Assembly: GCA_916613615.1 (NCBI GenBank)
Contig: OU744731.1
Span: 57,728,289 to 57,792,288, forward strand
Source of the DNA: Steromphala cineraria
Taxonomy: Eukaryota > Mollusca > Gastropoda > Trochida > Trochidae
DNA length: 64,000 bases
Reading direction: 5' to 3'
Shown: positions 37,106 to 49,970 of the stretch, piece by piece
Layout of the letters: each line of letters begins with the position of its first letter
How positions within the stretch are numbered: the first letter of the stretch is position 1
Translations under genes and position numbers: made by a program
The notes under the pieces: generated by a model
What the model was told of the DNA's origin: nothing
Databases searched by the model: none
What the model saw: the letters and a program-made list of their open reading frames with translations, nothing else

Positions 37106-37325
37106 TCAGTGATAAAAGATATGATACGAATGCCTAATCATTCAGGACACGGTGCTGCAGGGTCAATCTGTTTGTTAATTATGGATAGAGACTGCAAATA
37201 GGCCTCTGTTGGTTGTACATGTATAAGGTAGTAGTCAGTGATACAGGATGTGAATGTCCATTATCAGAACAATGTGCTGCAGTGTCAATTTGTTCGTTTA
37301 TCAGCAGAGACTTGAGACCGGCTTA
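37106..37325. repeat. Diverged tandem duplication, 128-bp offset
   Basis: GTCAGTGATA, later GTGCTGCAGGGTCAAT and CAGAGACTTGAG-type blocks, occur at 37106-37205 and again at 37234-37324 in the same order. Confidence 0.75.
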
Positions 37326-40300
37326 ATGCCAGGTTTAAACGATGATTGATAACTCATGGAAGAATACCACATGGGACAATACGTAAAAACATAATTTCTT
37401 ACCTAAAATACATTTTATCAACTGTTAAGATGAAACATACTTCATCATTAAGATTTATGACGCACGTTCTGTCTTAAATGTAGAGCGTGCTGATGTAGCA
37501 AACGTCTGCTGTATTTCACACAAGTTATATTCTCAAGAGTAGGATTTGATAATTGTTGCCATTGAAGAATTGCGTTTTAGTTAATCGAACATTAATTGTT
37601 ATAATGATAGATTGAACGATCGTAGCTGAACACTGTTTCCTTCTATGACGAGAATATAAGAGGTCATCACAAGGTAATGTGATTCTTATGCTGAATTCAT
37701 TTTGCATTCTTTCAAATGTAATTTAATGTATAAATACACAACGCCCCCGCCTTTGTATGCAAATGACTGAAAAATATTAATCTACATATATGATGTATAG
37801 ATATAGAAAGAAAAAAATCAATCACATTTTAAACTCAGAAGATAAAAGTGATGCTATGGCAAATTACAAGTTTATTAGTGTAGATTCTGTAAACATTTTT
37901 CTCAAAGAAGTATCTTCCAGTTTTATATTTTCTGAGTGAATTTCAAATGGTACTTAATTTACACCAATAGTATTGCTTTGATGATAAAACTACGTAATTT
38001 ACATGTTCATATCTAAATGACTAACAACAACACACCAAAGTTGAAGGGCAAATTACAAAATGGTGAAACATTGTCAAGCACTGTTCACACTTATTTATTT
38101 ACTTAGATTGAACCATCTGCTGCACATATACCCTTTCAATAGAAAATAGGTACAATCAGAAAATAGAAACTCATTGTGACAAGAAAATAAATCCAGACAA
38201 AAGTCTTGAGAACCTGATATATTTTGGTTATATGCGTTGAGGTCAGATTTCCAACATTACTTGGAATTAAGGTGAGTTTCTCAGATTGAGTACATTTAAC
38301 TCAATGTAAACGGATATTGATTGTAAATGAGAAAGAATATTAGTTTTTTTAACATTAGTTAGTGTAATCGGTTCATATCTCTGGTTCATATCTCTCCTCG
38401 CAATCTGTCTGCAGTATGAAATAGTTACAATTTGCATAATGTTTTTAATATGCCACTGTATGTATCATTCATACTGTAATAACGAGGACAAAACCTTCCA
38501 ATATTATGTTTTCAGATAGAATTTAAAAAATCCTTTATTTACTTAGAATGTTAAGTCATCAAACGCCTTAACATCAAACCTTTTACAAATCATTTCATAA
38601 TGTTGGTATTTGTCGAAATCATGAAGGATATAACAATATTTGGATATCAACAAAGCCTTTCTAAAAACGACACACCCGTTTTACAATACGAACAATAGCA
38701 ATAAATTCTGCTTATTTCTTTTTCAAAAGTGATTATCGGTAACTACAACAAACTTGAACCTTGTTGCTGATTTAGAGATTTACGCAAAATTCAAATTGAG
38801 GGAGCCGAATTGCTTTCGCCTACGAGTTCCATTTTTGAAAGAAGTATATTCTGATTAAAGCTTTTTTTAAATAGTAAGTGTCTATTGATTTTAACCAAGG
38901 GTAATCTTGTTAGAGAAATCTCCTTTGTGGTCTTGTGTCTTATATCACTGTAATGAGTTCTCTAGTACACATGCTTCTATTCTTGAAGGTCATCAAAAGC
39001 CATTATAAAATACATTGGGACCATTGTAAACCTAGTGCAGAGAGATAAAGCGCGAGAAGGAGAAGCGATATCCTTTTTATCATGCTGTGGAAGAAAGTCA
39101 ATCCATTAGATTCTAAATTACTAGAAAAAAGGAAACCCAATCAGTACAGATGCCTATGTAGACTCTCGTATTTTTCAGCTAAATGTTTTTTAAATGTTTT
39201 AAATTTTAAATGTTACTTTATTGGTTTTCTGAGTTTTTTAAAACAAAATTTCACTAAAGTGGGTTTATCTCCTTCATAGCGAATTTGAATCAAGGGTAGT
39301 GTTGATCATGAGTCAATTTTAAAGTGGATTTGCGATATCTTTGCTGATTTTTAAGTGGGTTTTTTTCAGTAAAGGGTATGACCAACATTATGACATATAC
39401 TGAATTTTTCGTCACGTGACTATGGACGTTTTGCAATTTGTGTCAAAATGCATTGCCCTATTCATAGTTTCAGACATAAGAATTTAAGTTTCAAGTATGT
39501 CATTGCCAAACTATCATTGAAAACATTGGTTTAGATTCTTGTCGTATTTCAGTGTGGTTAATGTAATGGTAATTATTTTATTAATTAATTACGATCACAC
39601 CATATGATAGCAATTTGAAGGTCGAATCACTGATCCTCCGTATCATTGTTGGTTCATCAATGGGAAATTCTTCTTTGGAGGTTTTAGTTAGCTTTCCTAA
39701 TTTATTTTACTAGTGTAGAGCTGCACAGATGGTTCCTCTGTCAAGATTTATCTCAATTGGTTTTCAATTATGAACAATGTTAATCAACACTTGTTTGTTG
39801 AAGGGCCAATCGTGTAAGTTTCTCAGGAACACATGTACGAGTTAATTGCATGATAGACTTTTAATTCATCACTTGAAGTCTGAGCTGAAATGGAATTGTT
39901 AGTGTTGAGTTATTGGTGAATACTATATTTCTTTTTCTTCTTTCAAACGGCTACGTACTTTTTTCAGTCACTGCCTTTGCGGAAATGCAATAAAAACTGA
40001 TTTGTAATCAAATATTGATGTACAGGATTAGCCGACATCGATTGTTGTAAGATGGTGTTAGCATGTTATTTTGGAAATATAAATTCTTAAAATAAATTAA
40101 AAAAATTAAACACTCAAACTAATTATTCAAAGTGGGGAAAATATTCCTGAAATGTATAAAATTAGGTTCGGTGTGCAGAAAATTATTGAATAGCATGCAT
40201 AATCAGACAAAGTATCCAATCAATTTGATGGAAGGAAAAATGGTTGAAGGGATGATGGTTAAAAGGTGCTGAATATAGTGAAGAACAATCGCAAAAAGTT

Positions 40301-40548
40301 AATCTGAAATTTCATCATTTTTCAACATATCACCAGCATCAATGCTGTCTAAACGGAAAGTTCATAGGAGATATCATGCAAAGGGATAGCCTAGACGGGT
40401 TGTAAATAAAAAAGAATACAGTTTCGCAGGACTTATGTTGTTTAATTGTAAGAAACTAGACAAGAGCAATTGTGTCAGATGATCCCGAGCTTGTTCTTGT
40501 AGCAGGTGTATATGTATGGAAAAAGAATGGGTAGTCAGTCATTGGCTC
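37326..40548. other. Long AT-rich stretch without a recognised gene
   Basis: No domain-bearing frame, RNA or transposon end was recognised. ATGACGCACGTT followed by TCTTAAAT near 37457 resembles the duplicated segment at 44187 and 44722. Confidence 0.5.
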
Positions 40549-40814
40549 TTTAGCTCATCAGGCTTTACATTTGACTTTGTGTGGCATATGTGGTTTTTAA
40601 GTCGTGACGCTTGTGGCCCTTACTAGGGGCCACAGAAAATATAATTAATAATCCTCACTATAGTCAAGGAGTCTGTACAAAGAGTTTGAGGTTTCTGGGC
40701 CTTGTGCTTCTGGAGAAGAATTCGAAAGCGCACAAAGTTTACAGACAGACGGAAGCCGGACATTATGCCATGGCTTAAGCCGATCGGGCCTTTCACGCCA
40801 GATGAGCTAAAAAG
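40549..40814 (-). mobile_element. Dispersed element with GCTCATC-type ends, copy 2
   Basis: Reverse-orientation relative of 29706-30290. The plus-strand ends are TTTAGCTCATCAGGC (left) and GCCAGATGAGCTAAAA (right), better preserved than in copy 1. It shares the TAGTCAAGGAGTCTGTAC, CTTCTGGAGAAGAA and GCCCTTACTAGGGGCC blocks. It is less than half the length of copy 1 and lacks the internal repeat and the CCGT run. The frame at 40702-40902 is incidental. Confidence 0.8.
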
Positions 40815-42547
40815 GCAAATGTCAAAGGAAAGAAGGAACCTTCAGACAATAACTAGATTTGTATGTCAATGCTTGTGTAAACGCATCGTGACACTACTTT
40901 AAGCAGCACAGATAACTCCCGCCTTTCACACCAACAGAGACAGTCAGATTTTTTTCAGTTGGATCATCAACTTAAAAATGTAGCCTTTCTGGTTGTCCGG
41001 TAGACATATTTATCTCATTTAGGTCAGATCAAGTCATGAACAATTAATAGTGTAAGTTCCGACAATATTATCACATGACATCGCACTCTCTGCGCCATCT
41101 TTTATGAACTGATTATAATGCAATGCCTGTAAGCCAGAGAATACAGTTTGTTTCCGAAAGGATTATTTATTTTAACATTCGACGTAATCCGTTATTGATC
41201 AAAGGTGTATTGTAGTACAAAAGCCCGTTACCTACGAAAGATCAATGGTCTTTCGTAAAGATCAGTGCCGCCGATTGCACAACTAACTTTGATTGCCTCC
41301 AACCAAGAATCTCCCATTCTATCACTCAAAGTCGGCGTAATAGAACAGAGGCTAAATCAACAGGACTTGATCTGCCTCTGTGGAGAGAGAATGAAGAACA
41401 TACTAGACATGACCATTCCTGTTTGATGTCCTATCGTGAGGTATGGCAAGCTGACATTCAATCATGTGCTCATCGTTGTTATTTCTAGCCTGCACAACAT
41501 TTTCATAAGTGGCTATCTAAGGTATGTAAATGCAAACCTTGAAGTACACTTAGCCAATGATGAGTTTAGAAACTAGCTAGTTTCAAATATACGTTTGTAA
41601 AGCGGAGTGAAATATCTAGAAATCTATATTCGTTTTATGTTCAAAACCGGACAGTTACATGTAGATATAATCCGGACTGATGTTTGCTACAAGTTGCTAG
41701 TCCGACTAGAAGCTGATGTCAATGAACTGATTCATTGATACACAATCTTTAGTTCACCTGAAAGCTTTTGGGGTCGATTGATCATTTAATGACCAATATT
41801 CCATAGGGAGGAAGCGGTCACAGACATAACTCTGAGAACTCTTGATCGCGAACAAGAGGTCAACAATAATCGTTCTGACTGTAGGTCACCGAGAGAGTTC
41901 ATTGTTCAGATGATTGAATGGATCTGTTAATGTGAAGATATAATTCGTTTGTTTATGACGTTTCACTAGTACATGCTGACCATGCCGAGCACTCATATAA
42001 AATCATCTCTACTTTTTAACACAATTGCTTAAACTTTATTATCTGCAAGTCTTCTTTACAATTATGCATGCATCTTGGCATAATATTTTGAACACGGCGT
42101 CGGGAATCTTACACTTCACAAGAAAACACACAATAAGCAATCATTCAAGCAATGACCTTGCGTGTATCTGTTAATGAAATGATTTGATAAATGCACTATC
42201 CTTATCGCCCTCTGTGATGACTCCAGTGCTAAGACATTTTAGCTGTTTGTGTAACATATACACGAATTCGCTTAATCAACTGGAATATTTCGTGATAATG
42301 AAAACACGTCATATCAACATACATCCTCTATTGACACCTCTGGCTAATGAAAAGTATCTAAATCATTTGAGAGAAATGTTATGTTTAGACTTCAATCATC
42401 CTTCATTATGTGTCGGTCGCAGGTTTTGATCAATTTATTTCTACCTGTTATGGCCAGTTGAATAATTTAGCTCAATTGTTAAACCACTCCTTGAATCTTA
42501 AAGAAGACTTTAAAGGCGCTGATGAGATAAAAAAAAAATCTATTTTC
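40815..42547. other. Intergenic DNA with one known hairpin repeat
   Basis: No gene was seen. It contains the hairpin TACGAAAGA/TCTTTCGTA at 41233-41257 and the dispersed hairpin at 41345-41381. Confidence 0.5.
41345..41381. repeat. Short hairpin repeat, copy 2
   Basis: ACAGAGGCTAAATCAA paired with TTGATCTGCCTCTGT. Same family as 5472-5513, 36 kb away, in the same orientation. Confidence 0.65.
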
Positions 42548-42910
42548 TAAAAGGAGCAGTAGCACGTATTTTGATAATTTTATATTCTAAATATTTCACT
42601 TATAACTGTAAGTTAATGCTAAACGTATTATTTTGACAGTGTCAACAATCTCATTGCACAAGCCAATCATCCATAGTCAGAGGACAAAGAATGAGGATTC
42701 ACATAAAATCCATTGGCGGCCATTTTTGGTGAACACCTTTAATTCATTTTGTGTAAGAAAAATGAATAGCATGGCTAAAATTAACGTTAAATATTTGAAT
42801 TGTTACTGCTTCATTTAGTTTAAATACATTGTCTTTCAATTAGAACCTTTATTTTGATTTTCCAGACATCGACTTATATTCCCCCTAAAAACGTGCTACT
42901 GCCCCTTTAA
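42548..42910 (-). mobile_element. TTAA-flanked MITE, family M1, full length, reversed
   Basis: Right-hand TTAA at 42907-42910; the left-hand copy has decayed (TAAA). The left end reads AGGAGCAGTAGCACG, two changes from consensus. The interior carries the complementary family segments (AATCCATTGGCGGCCATTTT). The frame at 42633-42818 is internal to it. Confidence 0.9.
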
Positions 42911-43091
42911 AGGGATAATTATTATCATTCAGTTATCTGCTACCTTTGGTAGTAACAAGTCATGATATCTATGATTTATTTAGAATTAAACTGTATGAAA
43001 CCCTTAGTCTTTTAAAAAAAAGACTTTTTAATCATTTTTGGATTAGCTTACATCTCTTGTTTCCGTCCGCGTTGACGTTCCCATTTCGTTT

Positions 43092-43409
43092 CCGGAGCAT
43101 AACTCTGAAACTACTTGACCAATCTTCACTAAATTTGGTATACATCCTCCCCATATCATGTAGATGTGCCTTTTTTGGGTTTCAACTTATGTTCAATTTT
43201 ATGTTTTTTGGTTTCCAAGGCAACAGTTTGGAATTGGTCATTTAAGGGAAGGGTTAGATTCCAGAGCTAAAGACTGAAACTATGTGACCAATCAGCACCA
43301 CATTTGCTGTACATTCTCTTCCTTTAAGAGGTTTCAACTTCTTTAAATAATGTATTTTTGGGTGTCATGGCAACAGTATGGACTTTGTCATTTTGAAGGG
43401 AAGGGTTAG
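43092..43409. repeat. Two diverged tandem units, about 150-165 bp
   Basis: Unit 1 (43092-43257) and unit 2 (43258-43409) both run from an AGAGC/GGAGC segment with CTGAAACTA and GACCAATC, through GGTTTCAACTT and GGCAACAGT, to GAAGGGTTAG. The 99-codon open frame here (42946-43245) covers unit 1 only and is not kept in unit 2, so it is not considered coding. Confidence 0.8.
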
Positions 43410-45555
43410 TTTGACAAACTGAGTAGATGTTTATTAAGGATTCCTATGAAAAGAAATTAAAAGTAACCAAAACTTACACTTTATGTTGTTTTATATAAAA
43501 ATATTGGTTTTCATTTGAGTTTCAAAAATCTAGAAGTTATTTTCAAAAAGAAAATTTAGCTGAAATTGTGTATGGGAGAGACATCTGTTTTTACGAGTAA
43601 AAACACTTTCTTGTTATATCTTTGATCGATTGAGAATGTAACTGTATGATCAGTATGCAATATGAAATCCTTAGTCTTTACAAAAATATTTCATTAAATC
43701 ACCTGTTAATGATTAATTGATAAGCTTATATCTCTAGATTAAATCCCCTTTTGAATAATGATGTCACAATAAACGTATTATTTCTTATCCAAATGTTTGA
43801 AACTGTAATGTTAACCCATGCTGAATGTGTATTTACAGAACTCTGTTATCAGCAGCGATGGAGGTCATATGTATATATAGACATCATCTCTGCTGAAGTG
43901 GCAATGATAACTAGTACAGAGTACATGAAACGTGATTTCCCAGAGGAAATCTTTACAAAGATGAAGCGAGAAGAGCAAACAGAATCATATTTGATTTGAT
44001 CACCTTTGCAACAGAGGATTAACTGGGGATGAATGTTCATAACTCCACTGACCCTGTCAGCTGAGGATAAACCATTAACGGTGTGATAGAGTGAAATAGA
44101 AATCATTCACTGTGAAATTGAGAAGTGATGAAGGCGAGTGTTCCAAAATCTCCGACATATAGAGTCAATGCTCTGACATATGGCAATAATTAACTACATC
44201 ATTTTTTTATGGAATCCTGAATAAAGATGACGCACGTTATTTCTTAAATAGAAACCAAAATAAACTAATGCAAATACATTTTATTTAAGAAACTAATAAA
44301 CCAAGCATTTCCCCCTTTCAATGGTTACCACTTCATAGATGCTTTGGACAATTTCGCCAGTCTTTCCATCACATAGGCAATGTATCATCTCATCTCCTTG
44401 ATGTTCAATTAAATATATTCGTATTTTAAACTCTCACCTTTTAACATTTCCAAAAATAAAAGAATCACATATTTCTTCTATAAGATTGGGAAAAGTGATG
44501 ATCAATTTTGTTCTTTCTGCAAAACGGAAATTGAAACACTTGAACATGTATTTTAATGTAAGACTGCTTTGTTTCGTCAACTTCGCGTACCTGACCATCT
44601 GAGGGTTTGCTGTTTTCAAGGTTGAATAATTGATGGTTGAATGCTCACACAACACCACAGGCTATCAGACAAAACAAAATAAATTGCTGAAATATATAAT
44701 AATTTCAACAAACTCTGTCGAAGTAATAATTAACTACATCAACTTCCTCTTGAATCCTGAATACAGATGACACACGTTATAATTTCTCATTATCTTCATA
44801 TTGACTGATCATGAGTGATAAAATTTATCAACACATTTATAAACAGGTGTTGATACATATGATGCGTTAGATTCTATTTATATTCGAAGTAACTTTTGAC
44901 TTTATTTGTAATTACTAAAAATTTCTAAACAAAGCCTCAAAATCGAAATGTAAAATATTTATCCCGCAATAAATTTGAAATTTACATTTTAGTTTTTATT
45001 ACTTTTTCTTGCATTCACAAAGAAAAAGCAAATACTCGAAGCAAATAGTTTTTTTTCTTATGTGTTGGCATTGTTCATCTGTACATTGAAATGTGTATAG
45101 GCACAGCATTTATTAGAATAAGGCTTTGGATAGACTCAGCCAGTTAGATTGAAACTGGAAGATATTTTTAGGTTTAATTTCGTAAGTTAATTTATTTTCT
45201 TTGTGCACAGCACAATGGTGTAGGTTAAAGCGCTTCATATTGCTGTAATTGTAGCGGTGCAATTGAAGTTCATTACACTCTGATAATGTGAAGTTAGAAC
45301 TGGACTGAAATTATCTGCAGTGAAAGTGCTGACGATTGCTCTAAATTGTTAGCTACTTATTTACATTTGATGGTTAATTGCTGACATTTGATCTAAAGTA
45401 GTAAATTAGAAAGCAATACAGTTCAATTCTTAAATTGTGCGAAAGTGGAAAAGCAAATTAAATTAGTCAATCACACTAAGCAAAAGCATTAGAAGAAAAC
45501 AACTTTTATCGAGGAGTTACATTTTTCAGACTTTCTCTTGCACATAAAATGTATG
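43410..45555. other. AT-rich intergenic DNA with a small dispersed duplication
   Basis: The segment TAATTAACTACATCA, then GAATCCTGAATA and GATGAC-CACGTTAT, occurs at 44187-44250 and again at 44722-44785. No gene was recognised; the overlapping frames at 43751-44106 on both strands have no known domain. Confidence 0.55.
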
Positions 45556-45839
45556 TTAAAGGGGCAGTAGCACGTTTTTTTATAATTTTATCTTTTAAAT
45601 ATTTCACTGATAATTGTAAACAAATGCTAAATGTTTTATTTTGACAGTGTCAACAATCTCATTACACAAGCCAATCATCCATAGTCAGAGGACAAAGTAT
45701 GAGGATTCACATAAAATCCATTGGCGGCCATTTTTTGTGAACACCTTTAATTCATTTTGTGTAAGAAAAAGGAATCGCTAGCTTATCTTTACGTTATATA
45801 TTTGAATTATTACGTCTTCATTTAGGTTAAATACATTGT
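45556..45839 (-). mobile_element. TTAA-flanked MITE, family M1, truncated
   Basis: The left end is intact (TTAA at 45556, then AGGGGCAGTAGCACG). Family similarity runs to AAATACATTGT at 45839 and then stops, so the right end is missing about 70 bases. Confidence 0.88.
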
Positions 45840-48800
45840 TTTTGTTTACAACTTACATATCGCTTGGACTAGGTGAAAGCTAAGAGAGAAGGAGAAGGTT
45901 ACCTAAGTTGGATAACTTGTTCCTAATCCCTTTCTTTATTGAATAAAATATGTTTAAATCAAAGCTAAGAGCAAATTTTAAGATGTTAGAATATGTTTAT
46001 TTTCAGGAGTTTTCTTGGGCCCTTTTACAAATATATGATGTGCCACCTCATCGTTCGAAGGATGCAAACATCAGGTATCACGCACAAGACACGAAAGGAA
46101 TGTTCTGAGCATGTGCGCGTGCTAGTTTTTGTTACATTAACATAGATGGAGTGATGAAAGGTTGCTCGTTATCCATAGCCTTAACACGTTGACTGTTTTG
46201 ATTCATTGTCTGGCAACTAATCCGATGTCGTCAAAGCTTCATGAAGCTAATCTAAAGTCATTAAGAGGGGAAAGTTCATACTAGTCAGCGTTTCCCTACC
46301 TGTAAACATATCTTATATACTGAAACTGATATGATATAGCAGACAGAGTAGATAAATCCAGCAGTTTAATCCACAATTTGATAGATAGTCATGTCAATGC
46401 TCTCAGATTATACCGTTTTCGATTGGCAAACAAGATGCTAATGTGATGCACGATGGATATTGTGTTACTCAGTCAAAAACATCCGTCAATTAATCCATAT
46501 TACTGTCTCATATTAAAATTGCATGATAACCCATATGTCCATATGGACTGACAATGTCAAATTGTCAATTTAAACAACGGAGATCTTGTTTTCGAAAACT
46601 TTAAGCCTACCACTTCCATGACATGCAGATATTGACAATTATCAAATATGGTTTTAACAGCTAGTATTATCGTTTTGCAGATCAGTATACAATCGTTTCT
46701 TTAGTGCTTGATTAAGAAAATATATCCGTATCTTAAGACACATAAGGAGTTTGACAGTTCTGAATACCTTTATTAATAAATAATTCAAGTTATACTACAC
46801 AGCATTGGTACCATAGTTACAATGGTTTACGACTTTCCTGCAGTTCAACACAAAAGCTCAATTGCTGGCATCCCATTTAATACTTTTTTATAGCAAAGAA
46901 GTTAAGTTAATGATTTGGTATAAAAGAGCAAAAGCAAGTTTGATACCTTATCATTCTACAGTTAAATAAAAAATAGTTTTAAGTAGAAGGAATTATTTGT
47001 ATTCTGTTAATAACTTGTCCTAAAAATCAAACAAATCGGTTTACTGAACAAACATTTCTGCAACTCGACAGCCATTGTTATGTTGCGCAAACAGTGTGAT
47101 GTCCCAACAACACAGTACTGTGATGTCATAATTGCATTGTGCTATAACACTGGTTTTATATTACCATATGAATATTACACTGTGGTATCTTAGTTGTCAC
47201 TTTTAACCAGCGTTAAAGGGATTAACTGATAATACATATATCTGTGGACATGCTCAACTACCGGCATAATCACTCTTCCTTGATGTTCGAAATTGAATTA
47301 GTTGTAGACAATATTTGCTAATTACCGGAGTATGGGCAATATATGAGGCAAATCAATGGTTATTTTATACATTTGGCGATGTTGTTGGTATGTTGATATC
47401 TCTAAATATTCTTTCCTCGAGTTATCTTGTAAATGTTTAACATTTGTATTTCCAATTTTCTGTTATTAAATTCTAAACTTTGTTGAAAAGGTAAAGTCAT
47501 AAAGTGAGAATTTATTTTTAACAACCAAAAGACCTAAACATTTGATAATAAAGTTGAATATTGTTAATTTATTGCTTTGATAATTTCTATGTTTAGTTAA
47601 AAACAGCAAGTATTACAACACCTATGTATAAACTTTGTCTTTAGGAATACCATGCTATGCGCAATGGAAATGGTATTTAATATTGTCTTGCTTTTGAATG
47701 AACAAATATAGTACACAGAATCATGACACATAATCAACATAACATAAGCAAGTGGTAATTATCATGTTTTTCAAAATAACGTTTTTTCTAAAATGCCATA
47801 CCACATATGTGTCGAAACTTTAAAATAGGTAATTTTTGTCAGGAAATGCTAATTCTATGCTGTTATTCTTCAAATAACTCCAGGCTGAAGGTAGGTTTCA
47901 ACATTGCTTTCCTTATAAGTTGGTGTTTCAGTTCTAAGTTCTATTTCCCCTTTTTTAGTGTTTAGCTTAATCATGATATATTTTATATATAACTTATATT
48001 TCAATATTAAATATTTAGTTCGTCCTGGTTCAAAAATAGATTTTGATGTAAAGATTATACTAGCAGAGGAGGTTGATCTGTTAGGGAACTTACCGGGATT
48101 AAGATGATAAGTACCAAGGAACAACTGAACTATTTTTAGCTATAACTTGATTGCTCGAAGCAGTGAAAAAAAACCATAAATAGATTTAATGTGAAAGGAA
48201 TATTTTTTGTGCGATCAGAATATCAATTTACAATATACATATCGTAAAGTTATACCATAACATTGTATGACGAATCAAACCCAATTGTAAAAAATCCCAT
48301 TTTGTATCACTTGATAATTTGTGACATTGTCAAGGCAAAATATTTCGAATTGCTAAACACAGACTTAAATTTGATATTCATTATTTTGTTAAAGTGTATA
48401 CTAACAAAATACTAATGTAAACATCATTTATATATTTTTAAAAGATATGACTCTGTGTTACACACTGTTTTCGCAGAGAAATAAACAAAGATGTCAGTTT
48501 AAAATCATCGTTCCCGTTTACAAATTCTTGTTAAAAAATTACAATTCAATTCTTCAACACACGCGATATTTCCATTCCTATCAAAAATATTTTAAAAATG
48601 TACTTGTAGAACTTTTAAGACACAATAACATAATTGTCTATGGATGTATGAATCCTTTCAATCATATTACTCGGGGGAAATCATTAGTGCTAATCAACCA
48701 TGGATGATCTTAAAATGTTTAGTCATTGGCGATAGGAGAGAGATGAAAGCACTGACCCAGTTTGGATAAACTATGTACTTTAACGAGCTTGTTTGGCCGA

Positions 48801-49949
48801 AGCTTTCTCCAATCCTCAGGTAATTGCAAAGACGAGCTCATTTCTTAGGTTAACTAGATATATGTCTCTGACAAAGGAAATACTTTTTTAGGGAAATTGC
48901 CGTTTCGTAATGGTTACTAAAGTAGGTGTTCTGTATTCGTGTGTACAGCTGATGTGAATTGTCGCTTTAGGCAATAACTCCGTAAAACAGAAATCCATGA
49001 TTCTGATTTTCAAACTTCTTAAAGATATTGATACCCTGAAGACACACAGCAAATATGGTTACGGTATCTTAAATAGCTTAGGTTCATATTTCACACGGAG
49101 TTGCATGACGTCATTGCTAATGTAGACAAATGCAGTTTTTTGGAGAAAAAACTTGCTTTTGTAATAATTGCTTTATATGTACAGCTTTGTAGGCTTGTTG
49201 ATAACCTTAATTAATACTGCTAAACACGGTTTTGGCTTGTACATTTCTTTTGATAATCGTACTCCTTTTGTCAAAAGTTCATCTTGTACTAAAATTCCTT
49301 GATCATCGTGAGATGTTGTAAATCTGTACCTGAAATTTCCTGATAGACATAAATACATGTATATCAGCTATATCATATATATAGTATATCATCCATATTC
49401 CCTGCTCTTGCTCGTGCTTTCATAAAATAGTGTGTCGGCAGTAAAACCTATCACACAAAATACGAGTTTGGTTTCGAAAGTATATTTTCATTTTTGAATT
49501 GATTAAATTTGGTATGTTTTAAGTTTCGTTGACAAAAAAATCCGTTTTCAAAAGTGGACCCAACAAAATGATAACGTTTAACATTTGCTCGCTCATATCT
49601 ATCTTTATTTAAACCTATGAATAGAACTCGGGTTGTTTTCATATTAGTGAACACGCACCTGTTCTTTAAAAATGAAAGCAGACCAGAATAAGGTTAATGA
49701 AATTTATGTTTGGTGTAATGTTATTAATATATTCTTTCAATCTAAAAATTGAATAGTAGATTGATTCCGGATTCTGTAAGGCTAAGATTATATAAATCAA
49801 AAATGTATTCAGTTTTGAATCAAATAATCTGGGGCTGAATTATCAAACTATATACATGTCCAAGAATACACTACAAGTTGTTTTAACGAGGTCTGAAATC
49901 CGATGTAACTACATGTATATAGTCGTATGTGTTTTGTTTTTGTTTTTTT
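45840..49949. other. Long AT-rich stretch without a recognised gene
   Basis: No supported gene or repeat family. It contains one CRE octamer at 49106-49113. Frames at 47870-48124 and 48447-48707 have random-looking lysine/isoleucine/asparagine-rich composition typical of AT-rich noncoding DNA. Confidence 0.5.
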
Positions 49950-49970
49950 GGGGGGGGGGGGGGGGGGGGG
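49950..49970 (+). repeat. Poly-G tract of 21
   Basis: An unbroken run of 21 G directly after a T-rich run. It could form a G-quadruplex. Its length is also a typical place for sequencing or assembly error. Confidence 0.9.

Noticed and set aside
42946..43245. 99-codon open frame, the longest in the window
   Set aside because: It lies over a two-unit noncoding repeat, is not preserved in the second unit, and has hydrophobic random-looking composition.
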